Of a DNA stretch of 64,000 nucleotides, positions 47,740-56,142 are shown piece after piece. A program made the position numbers and the translations under genes. The stretch covers positions 1-64,000 of the IMG/VR virus record IMGVR_UViG_3300031963_000072, one strand, 5' to 3'. Source of the DNA: a virus. The first letter of the stretch is position 1. Every line of letters begins with the position of its first letter. The notes under the pieces are model-generated. The model had not been told where the DNA came from and did no database searches. It was given only the letters and a program-made list of their open reading frames with translations.

Positions 47740-48525
47740 TCATCGCTTTCTTTTCACGGTCCTCAAGTTTTCTACTGCATCATCAAAAATCTTTTCATCT
47801 TTCTCTATGCATATCCAGTTACGCTTCAGGCCTTGAGCTGCATAAGCAGCTGTCATGGATCCACCAAAGGGATCCATGATCCAGTCACCCTCATTGGTGT
47901 TTGCGAGGATAGGGATCTCAAAAACCTGGAGTGGTTTCTGAGTGGGATGCACCTTTCCTGAAAAGATCTCAGTGATATCTGTCCAGACGTTTGTGCGCCT
48001 GTAGAACTCGCTCTTAGCGGGATACTTGGCGTTGTAACCAGCATATCCTCGCTTCGTGTCGAGGTAGGGAACATTGAAGGTAGCAGGCTTCTTGATGTTA
48101 CCCTTCACCATGTACAGAACTTCCTCACGGGTGGAGAGATAGTTGTGTTGTACTCCGTAGGCCCGCTTCTTGTGCCAAGTGATGAGGTTGGAGATTCGCA
48201 TGGGCGTTTCGTACTCAACGCGGTGTGCATACTCAAAGAAAGGGCGGAAACCCGGAATACCGTATCCACCCCACACGTACATGGCACCACCGTCCATGAT
48301 TAAATCGGAGAATGTGTTGGTCCATTCCACCATCCAATTTACGAACTTTTTCTGTCCGTCGTGCCACTTGTCCCACTCCTCATCGATGATGTTGCCGTAA
48401 GGAGGATCCGTGACGACTGCCTTCAGTTTGGAATCGCCGAGAACGTTCTTGATCTCATCGATCACCTCTTGTGAGGTGCAGTCGCCACAGATCGCCAGGC
48501 CGTCTTCGAATTTCTCAATCTTCAT
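47740..48525 (-). CDS. Site-specific DNA methyltransferase (N6-adenine or N4-cytosine, beta class)
   Basis: 261 residues. VTDPPYGNIIDEEW is motif IV and MDPFGGSMTAAYAA, near the C-terminus, is the AdoMet-binding motif I; this order is that of beta-class enzymes. VHPTQKPLQVFEIP is the usual motif X segment. No restriction enzyme accompanies it, so it probably protects phage DNA from host restriction. Recognition sequence unknown. Confidence 0.9.
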   Translation of the reverse strand: MKIEKFEDGLAICGDCTSQEVIDEIKNVLGDSKLKAVVTDPPYGNIIDEEWDKWHDGQKKFVNWMVEWTNTFSDLIMDGGAMYVWGGYGIPGFRPFFEYAHRVEYETPMRISNLITWHKKRAYGVQHNYLSTREEVLYMVKGNIKKPATFNVPYLDTKRGYAGYNAKYPAKSEFYRRTNVWTDITEIFSGKVHPTQKPLQVFEIPILANTNEGDWIMDPFGGSMTAAYAAQGLKRNWICIEKDEKIFDDAVENLRTVKRKR

Positions 48526-48950
48526 GTTGCTCTAATCTTATCAATTAGCTCGTCAGTGTTCAACTTGCGAGTGAGTCTCTTCTCCTGGCAAGGATCACAG
48601 AGGGTGCGGATCCACCCACCTGGTTGCTTATGACCGGGCACTCCACAGTCCTCACAGATCTTGTGAGACATTGCCTCGGCCATTCGGATGGCACCCCACA
48701 TCTCTTCGTTGCCACCATAGATGTAGAAGCGAAGGCCACCGAACTTCTCCTTCACCTGAGCGGCGAGAGGCTGTGCGGCCTCTTTCTCTTCCTCAGGGAG
48801 CCTGTAAATGACGTTATACGCCTCGTTCTGAAGGACTGCGCAGAGAGAGTCGATGATGTCGTACCAGCCATCACCGCACTCTGTGTACTTTAGATTGATA
48901 AAAATCTTTGGGTATTTCTGAAAAAGCTGCTTCTCTTTATCGGGACTCAT
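48522..48950 (-). CDS. Conserved phage protein with zinc-binding cysteines (142 aa)
   Basis: 142 residues. YTECGDGWYDIIDSLC, then VKEKFGGLRFYIYGGNEEMW and KICEDCGVPGHKQPGGWIRT, LCDPCQ. The C-D-x-G-W, K-F-G-G-L-R-F-Y and CE-x-CG-x-PG blocks are ones I recall in a widespread phage family of unknown role. Translation coupled to the methyltransferase (ATGA). Confidence 0.75.
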   Translation of the reverse strand: MSPDKEKQLFQKYPKIFINLKYTECGDGWYDIIDSLCAVLQNEAYNVIYRLPEEEKEAAQPLAAQVKEKFGGLRFYIYGGNEEMWGAIRMAEAMSHKICEDCGVPGHKQPGGWIRTLCDPCQEKRLTRKLNTDELIDKIRAT

Positions 48951-48977
48951 GATTCATGAGTATAGTACTAATTTCAG

Positions 48978-50708
48978 CTATATTACATTCTTAGTATGCT
49001 TTTTCGATTCTAGCTTGAGGTAGTCTGGGAGGGCGTCCAGAATGGCCTCGATAGACTTTGTGTCAATCCCTTCGAGATCGTCTTGAATTGTCTTGATTAG
49101 ATTGGCGTGCTTGCCGCCGCTGTCTTTGGAAGTGTTAATAAGCAGGTCTCTTGCTTTTAGCTTAACAAAATCAATCTCAGCGGGTATTCTCTTCAGGCCT
49201 CTAATCGCATCTTTCTTGTCTTTGGAGGACTTCGAAGAAGTAAAATTGCTTTCTGCTTGATTCAAGATTTTTATGATGAGATCAACTGATGTGTCCCCTA
49301 TCATTTTCTTGCCGTCAGGATCCATTTCGTCTAGTATGTCGACAATGTCCTCTATTGACTTGCTGTCATCGACCTTCTTTTTAAATTCCGACTTCTTCTT
49401 ATTTTCTTCACCAGACTTCTTAACTTTGTCTACAATAGCGTCTATTTCCTTGTTAAGGTTCTCAGGCTCTTTTGAAAGCTTTAGATTCTTAACGATGTTT
49501 TTTAGTGCTATGACTTCACCCTCAGCAGGAGATTCATCCTTCTCTATCTTTTGAATGAATTCTTTGCCATCCTTGTTGTTTTGTAGCGCATTCTTGACTT
49601 CTTCTGGTACTTCCATCTCTAAGAGATTTTTTACCCATTGACGTGTCGATCCTTTCGAATGAATGAGCGCCATCTGTGCATCAATCACGTCTTTCATTGT
49701 TAGCGTATAAATGTTTGATTTTCTTTGGGTAGATTCAGCAACAGAAAATGAAGATCTTAGCTTGCCCTTCTTTAAAAGAGCAGAAAGAACTCTTGAAACA
49801 GTCTTTTCATCTTGCTGCGACTTATCCTGAACATACTTCACAAAGTCTTTCACCAAAGCTTTTGGATTTTCTTTTGCCTTCTCAGCTGCTGCGCTGGGAT
49901 CGACTCCTTTTTCTTCGGATCTGCCGGCAGCAACAGCAGATGCTAACGCATCAAGCGATGTAACTGGTTTGGCACTTGTGTCAGCTGTCGAAGATGTCTT
50001 GGCAGCAGAGCCCATCATGTCTTTGACTGAGTCCTGTATTTCGCTTGAAACAGGATTTGATGTGACTGTCCTTATCAATTGAACAAGCTTCGGTGCTGGC
50101 ATCATCATGATGTCGTCAACAAGCGTTTCTATGCTGTTGACGTAAGGCATTCCTCCGCTGGAAGCACCAAAGAAAGATTTTAGATTTGCAAAGACTCCTT
50201 CTGGAACGAAAGCCTTTTTTAAGTTCTTTTGAACATTCTTGATACCATTGTCATCAAGCTGCTTCATGAGAGGCTGATCAGACTTTTCATCGAAGTTAGG
50301 GGCATTGTTTTTAATAACGCTTGCAGCATCTTTGAGACCTGTCTCGAGCGCGTTTAGCAGCATGGTAGCCTTTAGAATAGGGTTTTTTCCTGCCTTTGCT
50401 CCAAATTTTTGTGCAATCGCCGTGGCTCCTTTTTTTAACAAAGAACCCATGCCGCCACCAGTAAAATCATTGACATCGTTGCGCGCGTCGGTGATTGCTG
50501 CTCCGAGTGAATCTTTAAGATTTGGATCAGACAAAGCTATCTTTTCTATAGATGCTAGCCTATCGAGAACACGCGTAGCTTTTTTTAAATCTTCTGCATC
50601 TAAAACTTCCATTATCAGTAATGCAGTAGATTCAGCTAGAATTCTCTCTTGAATTTTTTGTTCTATCACAAGCTTGTTAAGATCTGAGTGCACGGGTTTT
50701 TTTGACAT
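48978..50708 (-). CDS. Large helical virion-associated protein
   Basis: 576 residues, almost wholly helical and Lys/Ser/Ala-rich. N-terminus NKLVIEQKIQERILAESTAL is a possible tag. A conserved-looking part is KATRVLDRLASIEKIALSDP and DVNDFTGGGMGSLLKKGATA. The rest has several repeat-like helices (KNLKKAFVPEG, DSKSIEDIVDILDEMDPDGK). Similar proteins occur, as I recall, in T4-like aquatic phages. ATAATTA lies 11 bases before the ATG. Confidence 0.65.
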   Translation of the reverse strand: MSKKPVHSDLNKLVIEQKIQERILAESTALLIMEVLDAEDLKKATRVLDRLASIEKIALSDPNLKDSLGAAITDARNDVNDFTGGGMGSLLKKGATAIAQKFGAKAGKNPILKATMLLNALETGLKDAASVIKNNAPNFDEKSDQPLMKQLDDNGIKNVQKNLKKAFVPEGVFANLKSFFGASSGGMPYVNSIETLVDDIMMMPAPKLVQLIRTVTSNPVSSEIQDSVKDMMGSAAKTSSTADTSAKPVTSLDALASAVAAGRSEEKGVDPSAAAEKAKENPKALVKDFVKYVQDKSQQDEKTVSRVLSALLKKGKLRSSFSVAESTQRKSNIYTLTMKDVIDAQMALIHSKGSTRQWVKNLLEMEVPEEVKNALQNNKDGKEFIQKIEKDESPAEGEVIALKNIVKNLKLSKEPENLNKEIDAIVDKVKKSGEENKKKSEFKKKVDDSKSIEDIVDILDEMDPDGKKMIGDTSVDLIIKILNQAESNFTSSKSSKDKKDAIRGLKRIPAEIDFVKLKARDLLINTSKDSGGKHANLIKTIQDDLEGIDTKSIEAILDALPDYLKLESKKHTKNVI

Positions 50709-50719
50709 GACGCTTTCAT

Positions 50720-50726
50720 TAATTAT
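50720..50726 (-). promoter_or_regulatory. ATAATTA late-promoter-like motif
   Basis: Minus-strand TTATAATTAAT 11 bases before the ATG at 50708. Confidence 0.4.
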
Positions 50727-50740
50727 AACACAAAAGAAAA

Positions 50741-50766
50741 ACGGCAGAAATTTTCATTTCTGCCGT
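50741..50766 (-). terminator. Rho-independent terminator after hsp20
   Basis: ACGGCAGAAA pairs with TTTCTGCCGT around a 6-base loop and is followed on the minus strand by TTTTTCTTTTG. Ends transcription of the Hsp20 gene. Confidence 0.85.
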
Positions 50767-50794
50767 AAGGAAGTGATTAATCTGCTCTGTCTAT

Positions 50795-51187
50795 TTATCT
50801 CGTCTTAATTTCTATTGTTCTTGTCTTTGCAACAGTAGTTTTACCAAAAGTTAATGTCAAAACACCGTCTTCGTGTGTCGCTGTGACAGTTTCTGGATCG
50901 TAGTCCCTTGAAAGGACATATGAGTACTTAAATTCTTCGCCCCGAAGTTTTCCTGTCACTTTAATGTCTCTCCCCGTTGCCTGAACGGAAAGATCTTTTG
51001 ACTTGACTCCTGGTAAATCAACGGAGAGATGAAGTTCATTGTCCTTCTCTTCAGTCCTGTACACAGAGGAGCTTGTATGTACTCTCGTTCGTGTCGTGTA
51101 GGGGGTCGAGTAAAGGTCCTCTAGTGTACGAAGGGTGTCGAAGAGAGTCGGGGTCTTCAGCATCGAATCGTAGTACTTGTTCAACAT
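50795..51187 (-). CDS. Hsp20 / alpha-crystallin small heat-shock protein
   Basis: 130 residues. The alpha-crystallin domain spans about 40-125: ELHLSVDLPGVKSKDLSVQA, DIKVTGKLRGE, and the conserved G-V-L-T-L-T-F with the C-terminal tail TRTIEIKTR (I-x-I). Phage Hsp20 proteins may aid folding of virion proteins. The gene has its own leader with AGGAG eight bases before the ATG and its own terminator. Confidence 0.93.
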   Translation of the reverse strand: MLNKYYDSMLKTPTLFDTLRTLEDLYSTPYTTRTRVHTSSSVYRTEEKDNELHLSVDLPGVKSKDLSVQATGRDIKVTGKLRGEEFKYSYVLSRDYDPETVTATHEDGVLTLTFGKTTVAKTRTIEIKTR

Positions 51188-51277
51188 CTATTGTTCTCCT
51201 GTGGTCTTGAGGCTCATTGCCTCGTGATCCTACGATAATCATCCCCTCGAAGAAGGTAACCCCTTGAGTAACTTTTT
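51188..51277 (-). promoter_or_regulatory. Leader of hsp20
   Basis: 90 bases. It contains a small hairpin (GAGGC/GCCTC) about 20-35 bases before the Shine-Dalgarno sequence AGGAG. It could hold an RNA thermometer, as in some small heat-shock genes, but the ribosome site itself is not clearly paired. No ATAnTTA motif. Confidence 0.25.
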
Positions 51278-51526
51278 TTAGATCAAGAGATCTCTAGTGA
51301 TCTCTGCCTCTGCCTGCTTCTTTGCAGCTTCGGCAAGTGACTTCTCGTGCATCTCTGCGACCAGCTTGACGTACTCGGAATCGAGAGTGAGAGTTCCCTC
51401 TTCCTTTGGATCCTCCACGAGACGGACCTGTCGGAGTAGGTCAGCACCGTCGATACCGAAGATGACGGCTTCCTGAAAGATCTGGATCATTCTCATTGCA
51501 ACGCTGTCTGAAATCTTGTAACTCAT
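51278..51526 (-). CDS. Conserved small phage protein (82 aa)
   Basis: 82 residues: AMRMIQIFQEAVIFGIDGAD then LLRQVRLVEDP and LTLDSEYVKLVAEMHEKSLA. Helical; the block G-x-D-x-x-D-x-L-R-Q-V-R-L is one I recall from large phages. Function unknown. Confidence 0.7.
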   Translation of the reverse strand: MSYKISDSVAMRMIQIFQEAVIFGIDGADLLRQVRLVEDPKEEGTLTLDSEYVKLVAEMHEKSLAEAAKKQAEAEITRDLLI

Positions 51527-51537
51527 TTAATTCTCCT

Positions 51538-52128
51538 TTATGCCGGAATGTTTCTTGTAGTCTTTAATACCACGATTATTTCTGTAAACACAGATTCTTT
51601 TGGACGGTCTGACGCAACCACATGCGCCTCCTTAGGATGTTTGTTTACCCAGTCAGCGTATAGCTTTCTGACATTCTCCTGAAGCTTTGCGTCTTTCTCG
51701 TAAACATCTTCAGGTTCATGTTTGTGAGGCTCACCAAGAAGCACGAGAGTGAAGTCAGGTTTTCTCAACTTTTTATAAAAGTAATTCACGAATCCGTCAT
51801 CAACTCCAGCGGCTTTGCCGTAGACAGTAGTTGACAGACTCCACCTGTCGAAGATGAGATAGTCATACACATGATCAAGATCAGAGAGTTCTTTCGTCTG
51901 GAACAACCATCTATTTAGAAACTGGGTCAACTGGAATACTCTAGGAAACTTCTTGGCATGTCCTTTCTCAAGCATCCAATAAATGGCCTTGTAGGTCATC
52001 TCATCGTGAATGGGAACTTCGACAACCTTTGCCTTCTTGCCGCACTGCCAAAGATACTCGCACAGGAGCGCGCTCTGTGTAGCTTTACCAACCCTATCAG
52101 GTCCCTCAATCACAATGATCTTACTCAT
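51538..52128 (-). CDS. tmk: Thymidylate kinase
   Basis: 196 residues. Walker A IVIEGPDRVGKATQ (GPDRVGKAT), the DRW motif YLIFDRWSLSTTVYG, and LVLLGEPHK in place of the usual LDVxPE. Phosphorylates dTMP to dTDP. It overlaps the thyX stop by ATGA, so the two successive enzymes are translated together. Confidence 0.9.
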   Translation of the reverse strand: MSKIIVIEGPDRVGKATQSALLCEYLWQCGKKAKVVEVPIHDEMTYKAIYWMLEKGHAKKFPRVFQLTQFLNRWLFQTKELSDLDHVYDYLIFDRWSLSTTVYGKAAGVDDGFVNYFYKKLRKPDFTLVLLGEPHKHEPEDVYEKDAKLQENVRKLYADWVNKHPKEAHVVASDRPKESVFTEIIVVLKTTRNIPA

Positions 52129-52784
52129 TCGAACGGTCCCCTCAGTTGTCCATCCTTTAACAGACCGAACGCCTCAAGTGTGGCATCAAACTGTCCTGTC
52201 TCCTTCACGAGACGGAGCATGTCACCTGCAAGGTCACGAACCTCAAGCTGTGCATGCGTGGAGTAACGTAACCGAAGGAAATGAACGAAGGATCGAAAGT
52301 TGAACATCACGTCGGCGGTGAGCTGGTTTCCATACGGAACGTACATTCGAGCAGACTCCTTGGCACGCTTCCGAGGAACTCCCTTCTTCTCCAGACGAGT
52401 TAACACCTCATGGTACTTGGAGAGAGATGCCTCCATGTGTTCCACATACTTTGTCTTCTCCTCCGCATCCCAATCGGTGGGAACGTAGTACTTATCGTCC
52501 TTCAGTTCCTTATAACGGGCAGATTCGCCATTGACAGAGACTCCAATTCGGTGCTTGATGAGATGGATGTGTGTGGCTATCTCGGTGGTGCAGAGGAAGT
52601 GGAGTGACGACTTCTCGAAGGGTGTCTCATGTCCGTTTTCAGCGAGCATCTTCAAGAGCTTGGGAATTCTCTCACGTTTCTCGTCTGTTAAATCACGAGA
52701 GGTGGAGGTCCATGCTGACAATGCGTGCGACTCATCTCCACCGTAGAAACCAATAAGTTCTACTCTGTTGGGTTGTTGTGGCAT
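52125..52784 (-). CDS. thyX: Flavin-dependent thymidylate synthase ThyX
   Basis: 219 residues, standard ThyX length. The signature RHRxxSxNxxSxRY appears as KHRIGVSVNGESARY (Lys77 to Tyr91), followed by ARMYVPYGNQLTADVMFNFR and SFVHFLRLRYSTHAQLEVRD. Converts dUMP to dTMP using methylene-tetrahydrofolate and FAD/NADPH. The first residue of the motif is Lys rather than Arg. Confidence 0.95.
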   Translation of the reverse strand: MPQQPNRVELIGFYGGDESHALSAWTSTSRDLTDEKRERIPKLLKMLAENGHETPFEKSSLHFLCTTEIATHIHLIKHRIGVSVNGESARYKELKDDKYYVPTDWDAEEKTKYVEHMEASLSKYHEVLTRLEKKGVPRKRAKESARMYVPYGNQLTADVMFNFRSFVHFLRLRYSTHAQLEVRDLAGDMLRLVKETGQFDATLEAFGLLKDGQLRGPFE

Positions 52785-52796
52785 AACGCCATATTA

Positions 52797-53081
52797 CTAT
52801 ACGCTGCGTACGAATTTCAATAACTTCTCTTCGAGAAGTTCCTTCATTTCCTTCTCAAGCTCTTGAAGGACAGAATTTGCAGATGCAAGCATCTGTCGTT
52901 GCTTGGCAGGATCTTTTGACATCTGGCTGATGTGTCTACGAAGATGACGCTTGAGACCTTCAGTTGCATCAGATGCAACCTGAGAGAGTGCGAAATCAGG
53001 AATGCCTCGGGCATAGTCCTCTTTGAGGATAGACTTCACTTCCGAGGCAATCACCTGCTTAAGTGCTTGCTGCTTCTTCAT
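52797..53081 (-). CDS. Small tagged helical protein (94 aa)
   Basis: 94 residues: MKKQQALKQVIASEVKSILK (tag) followed by a long helix pair (EGLKRHLRRHISQMSKDPAK, LQELEKEMKELLEEKLLKFV). ATG overlaps the stop of the upstream tagged gene. Function unknown. Confidence 0.7.
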   Translation of the reverse strand: MKKQQALKQVIASEVKSILKEDYARGIPDFALSQVASDATEGLKRHLRRHISQMSKDPAKQRQMLASANSVLQELEKEMKELLEEKLLKFVRSV

Positions 53082-53524
53082 TCCATTCCCTCAGGAGAAT
53101 TAACTCCTGATTCTTCAACGGCAAGTTTGCCAAGAGCGAGAACGTATCTGTCGATAGCCATCTTAATATCTGTCACAAGCTCCATCTCAAGTTCATAGGA
53201 GTTAAACTCCTCAAGATTGTCTCTCAGTATATCAGCTTTGACGGTCTTTCCAGTCAAGTCGTAATACATGTTTGAAAGTTCAGCGTAGACCTTCTTGTTA
53301 ATGGGTGTAAGAACTTGCTGTGAATAATTTGTCATCTCGTCATCGAGCGCTGCAACGAGCTGACCAGGCATGTCACTTGGATCTGCATTCTCAAAGAGAA
53401 AACTTTCCTGCGCGACAGACTTCTTCCTGTTCTCGTACATGCTCTCATGGAGGTTCTTTCTAACTTCTGCCTCCTCGTTGATGAGGCCTGTGATCTTCTC
53501 AAGTTGTCTCTGGGTAAGTTTCAT
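53078..53524 (-). CDS. Tagged helical protein (148 aa)
   Basis: 148 residues starting MKLTQRQLEKITGLINEEAE (tag). Mostly helical, with DDEMTNYSQQVLTPINKKVY and ELEMELVTDIKMAIDRYVLA. CGGAG precedes the ATG and ATAGTTA is 15 bases upstream. First of a two-gene cargo unit placed between nrdJ and thyX. Confidence 0.7.
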   Translation of the reverse strand: MKLTQRQLEKITGLINEEAEVRKNLHESMYENRKKSVAQESFLFENADPSDMPGQLVAALDDEMTNYSQQVLTPINKKVYAELSNMYYDLTGKTVKADILRDNLEEFNSYELEMELVTDIKMAIDRYVLALGKLAVEESGVNSPEGME

Positions 53525-53539
53525 TTTCGACTCCGAACT

Positions 53540-53546
53540 TAACTAT
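53540..53546 (-). promoter_or_regulatory. ATAGTTA late-promoter-like motif
   Basis: Minus-strand GAATAGTTAAG; core 15 bases before the ATG at 53524, with CGGAG in between. Confidence 0.5.
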
Positions 53547-56060
53547 TCACCCACACTTGGAATTTCCGCAGGATTTGCACGTTAAGCAACCTTCCTGATA
53601 GACGAGACCGTCTGTAGCTCCGCAAGACGAGCACTTCTTGTCGGAAGTAGACTTCGTTCCATCTGGGATATAGCTCTTAAGAACTCGAGCGATGACTCTT
53701 GAGAAGCTCTGCATGTCGCTGTGCTTGTCCTTCTGAAGCTGCTCAGTGACATACTGGACGGGAATACCGTGGCGGAGGGCCAGCGAAAGTGAACGCGTGA
53801 ATGCTCCGTGGAGTGGATTGGCGAAGAGCTCGACCACATCCTTGAAGACAACAACGTCATCATCACCGACAGGAATGGAGAGGTTGTATGTCGCCACACC
53901 ATCCTTCTTGCCGTTCTTGATGAGTGTTCCGTGCTTCGCCTTCTTCGGTACTTCAACGTGCGAGGAGAGGCCACAGAAGACTTCATAAGGCTTGTCATCC
54001 ATCATGCCGACGAGGACGAGATAACTTTCAGAACCTGACGTACCCTTCACGTTAATTCTGTGAATATCACACTGTAATTCCTTAGGCCTCTTTGGTGCGT
54101 GGTTTTCTGTGATGCCCGTGGGTTGTCCGTCAGCCTTCTTTTCTTCTGCCTTTGGAGCATCGGAAACAAGGACACCGGTGCGGCAACCGTCACGATACAC
54201 CGTGAAGCCCTTGCAACCTGATTCCCAAGCTGCCATGTAAACTTGGGCAACAGTCTCCTTGGTTGTGTCATTTGGAAGGTTGCAGGTCTTCGAGAGAGAG
54301 TGGCACACCCACTTCTGAGCAGCGGCCTGAAGCTTCACTGACATCTCCCAGTCGACATCGTTGGATGTAGCCTTCCAGTATGGAGACTCCTCGATCACAT
54401 CGCCCTTGCCTGTGACTTCCATCCACTTCTTATAGCCGTGGTGGTAGACCTTGTACTCCTGCCACTTGTCACCCAACTGGTCCACGAAGTCGACACGAGA
54501 ATCAACATCATTTGGATTGACCTTCTTCCTGCGTGTGTAGGAAACGAGGAATGCCGGTTCAATACCGCTGGTTGTCTGCGTGAGACACGAGACCGAACCT
54601 GCCGGGGCCGTTGTAGTGAGGGCGATGTTTCTGCGGCCGTGCTTCAGGTAATCTGAACGAAGCTCTGGATCTGCCGAGATCACCTTCTGAATGAACTCGT
54701 GCTCCGCCTCGAGCTTGTGGGAGAAGATAGGGAAGGCGCCACGTTCGGCGGCCATTCGAACGGAAGAGCGATAGGCATTCACCTCGAGAACCTTGTAGAT
54801 CTCCTCGGTCTTGTCCACCGATTCCTGAGAACCGTAGCGGATGTTGAGTGCTGCAAGAGCATCGCCCATGGCAGTAATGCCGAGGCCTGTACGGCGACCC
54901 TTCGAAGCTGCATCCTTGATCTTGCGCCACAGGGCGAGTTCTGCGTGCTTCACAGCTTCAGACTCCGGATCCGACTCAATCTTGGAGATAATGGTGTCCA
55001 CTGCCTCGAGTTCGAGGTCTACGAGGTCATCCATCAGCCTCTGAGCAACCTTTGCGGCCCGACCGAATGCCACGTAATCAAAAGTGGCACCTGCATCATA
55101 TGGGTTCTTCACGAACTTGGCGAGGTTGAGGAGGAGGAGACGGCAGGAATCGTAAGGTGAGAGAACGATCTCACCGCATGGGTTGGTGGAGACAGAGCCG
55201 TAACCGAGAGAAGCATATGCCTCTGTAGGTGTAGCCTTCTTGACCGTGTCCCAGAAGAGGAGACCTGGTTCAGCTGAGGTCCAGGCTGCATCGATGATCT
55301 GGTCCCAGACTTCCTTGGCCTTGACCACCTTAGTAACCCTGGCATCAGAAGGCGATGCATCGACTGGCCACCGAAGGGTGTATTCGGAATCGTCCTTGAC
55401 GGCCTGCATGAAGTCGTCTGTAAGGCGAATGGAGATGTTTGCACCGGTAACCTTCTTAAGGTCACGCTTGATGTTGATGAATGTCTCGATCTCGGGATGA
55501 TTAACGGAGACGGTCAACATGAGAGCGCCTCTGCGGCCGCCTTGAGCGACTTCACGGCAGGTATTGGAGAAACGCTCCATGAAGACACCGATGCCGTCTG
55601 TCGTACCAGCTGCGTTCGCAGTGTGCATGCCTCGCGGACGAATGGTGGAGATGTCAAAGCCAACGCCGCCGCGGCGCTTCATGATCTGAGCCTGCTCCTG
55701 ATCGGCAAAGAGAATGCCACCATACGAATCCTCAGGGGCTGCGATGACGAAGCAGTTGGAGAGAGACTGGATCTTGTAGGGATTGCCCATCGCGGACATG
55801 GGAGAACCCTGTGGAACGATCTCCCACTTCGACAGGTACTCGAAGATTTCTTCCTCGCTGAGCGGGTTTGGGTACTTCGCCTCGATGCGAGCGAACTCCT
55901 TGGCGAGACGCCTGTGCATGTCCGCCGGTGCCTTCTCGAGGAGAGAACCAGTTGAATCTCGCAGAGCATACTTGGAGAGAAACACAGAGGCAGCCAACTC
56001 GTCGCCTCCGAAATACTCCAACGAACTTGCGTAAGCTTCTTCCTGTGTGTACTTAATCAT
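53547..56060 (-). CDS. nrdJ: Class II (adenosylcobalamin-dependent) ribonucleotide reductase NrdJ
   Basis: 837 residues from ATG (MIKYTQEEAYASSLEYFGG); a TTG six codons upstream is possible. SNCFVIAAPEDSYGGI, RRGGVGFDISTIRPRG and STNPCGEIVLSP are the active-site cysteine and NPCGE loop; the C-terminus has a zinc ribbon (CSSCGATDGLV, CLTCKSCGNSKCG) typical of NrdJ, with the redox cysteines. It makes deoxynucleotides and needs cobalamin but no separate beta subunit, so infection would depend on host B12. Confidence 0.95.
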   Translation of the reverse strand: MIKYTQEEAYASSLEYFGGDELAASVFLSKYALRDSTGSLLEKAPADMHRRLAKEFARIEAKYPNPLSEEEIFEYLSKWEIVPQGSPMSAMGNPYKIQSLSNCFVIAAPEDSYGGILFADQEQAQIMKRRGGVGFDISTIRPRGMHTANAAGTTDGIGVFMERFSNTCREVAQGGRRGALMLTVSVNHPEIETFINIKRDLKKVTGANISIRLTDDFMQAVKDDSEYTLRWPVDASPSDARVTKVVKAKEVWDQIIDAAWTSAEPGLLFWDTVKKATPTEAYASLGYGSVSTNPCGEIVLSPYDSCRLLLLNLAKFVKNPYDAGATFDYVAFGRAAKVAQRLMDDLVDLELEAVDTIISKIESDPESEAVKHAELALWRKIKDAASKGRRTGLGITAMGDALAALNIRYGSQESVDKTEEIYKVLEVNAYRSSVRMAAERGAFPIFSHKLEAEHEFIQKVISADPELRSDYLKHGRRNIALTTTAPAGSVSCLTQTTSGIEPAFLVSYTRRKKVNPNDVDSRVDFVDQLGDKWQEYKVYHHGYKKWMEVTGKGDVIEESPYWKATSNDVDWEMSVKLQAAAQKWVCHSLSKTCNLPNDTTKETVAQVYMAAWESGCKGFTVYRDGCRTGVLVSDAPKAEEKKADGQPTGITENHAPKRPKELQCDIHRINVKGTSGSESYLVLVGMMDDKPYEVFCGLSSHVEVPKKAKHGTLIKNGKKDGVATYNLSIPVGDDDVVVFKDVVELFANPLHGAFTRSLSLALRHGIPVQYVTEQLQKDKHSDMQSFSRVIARVLKSYIPDGTKSTSDKKCSSCGATDGLVYQEGCLTCKSCGNSKCG

Positions 56061-56090
56061 GTTTAAAAATGTCTCCAAATGACGGGTTTA

Positions 56091-56097
56091 TAACTAT
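56091..56097 (-). promoter_or_regulatory. ATAGTTA motif before nrdJ
   Basis: Minus-strand AAATAGTTATAAAC about 30 bases before the nrdJ ATG, with TTGGAGA in the leader. nrdJ would not be expected to be a late gene, so this may be a chance match or a broader promoter class. Confidence 0.3.
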
Positions 56098-56142
56098 TTC
56101 GTCGAGTCGATAATTGCACTCAAGTTTCAGAACTCAATTATA

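Noticed and set aside
47678-47743. Longer start for the HNH endonuclease overlapping the methyltransferase stop
   Set aside because: The inner ATG has AGGAG at good spacing and gives the family N-terminus MKRNVLLLNADW; the 22 extra residues look non-conserved, although the ATGA overlap leaves some doubt.
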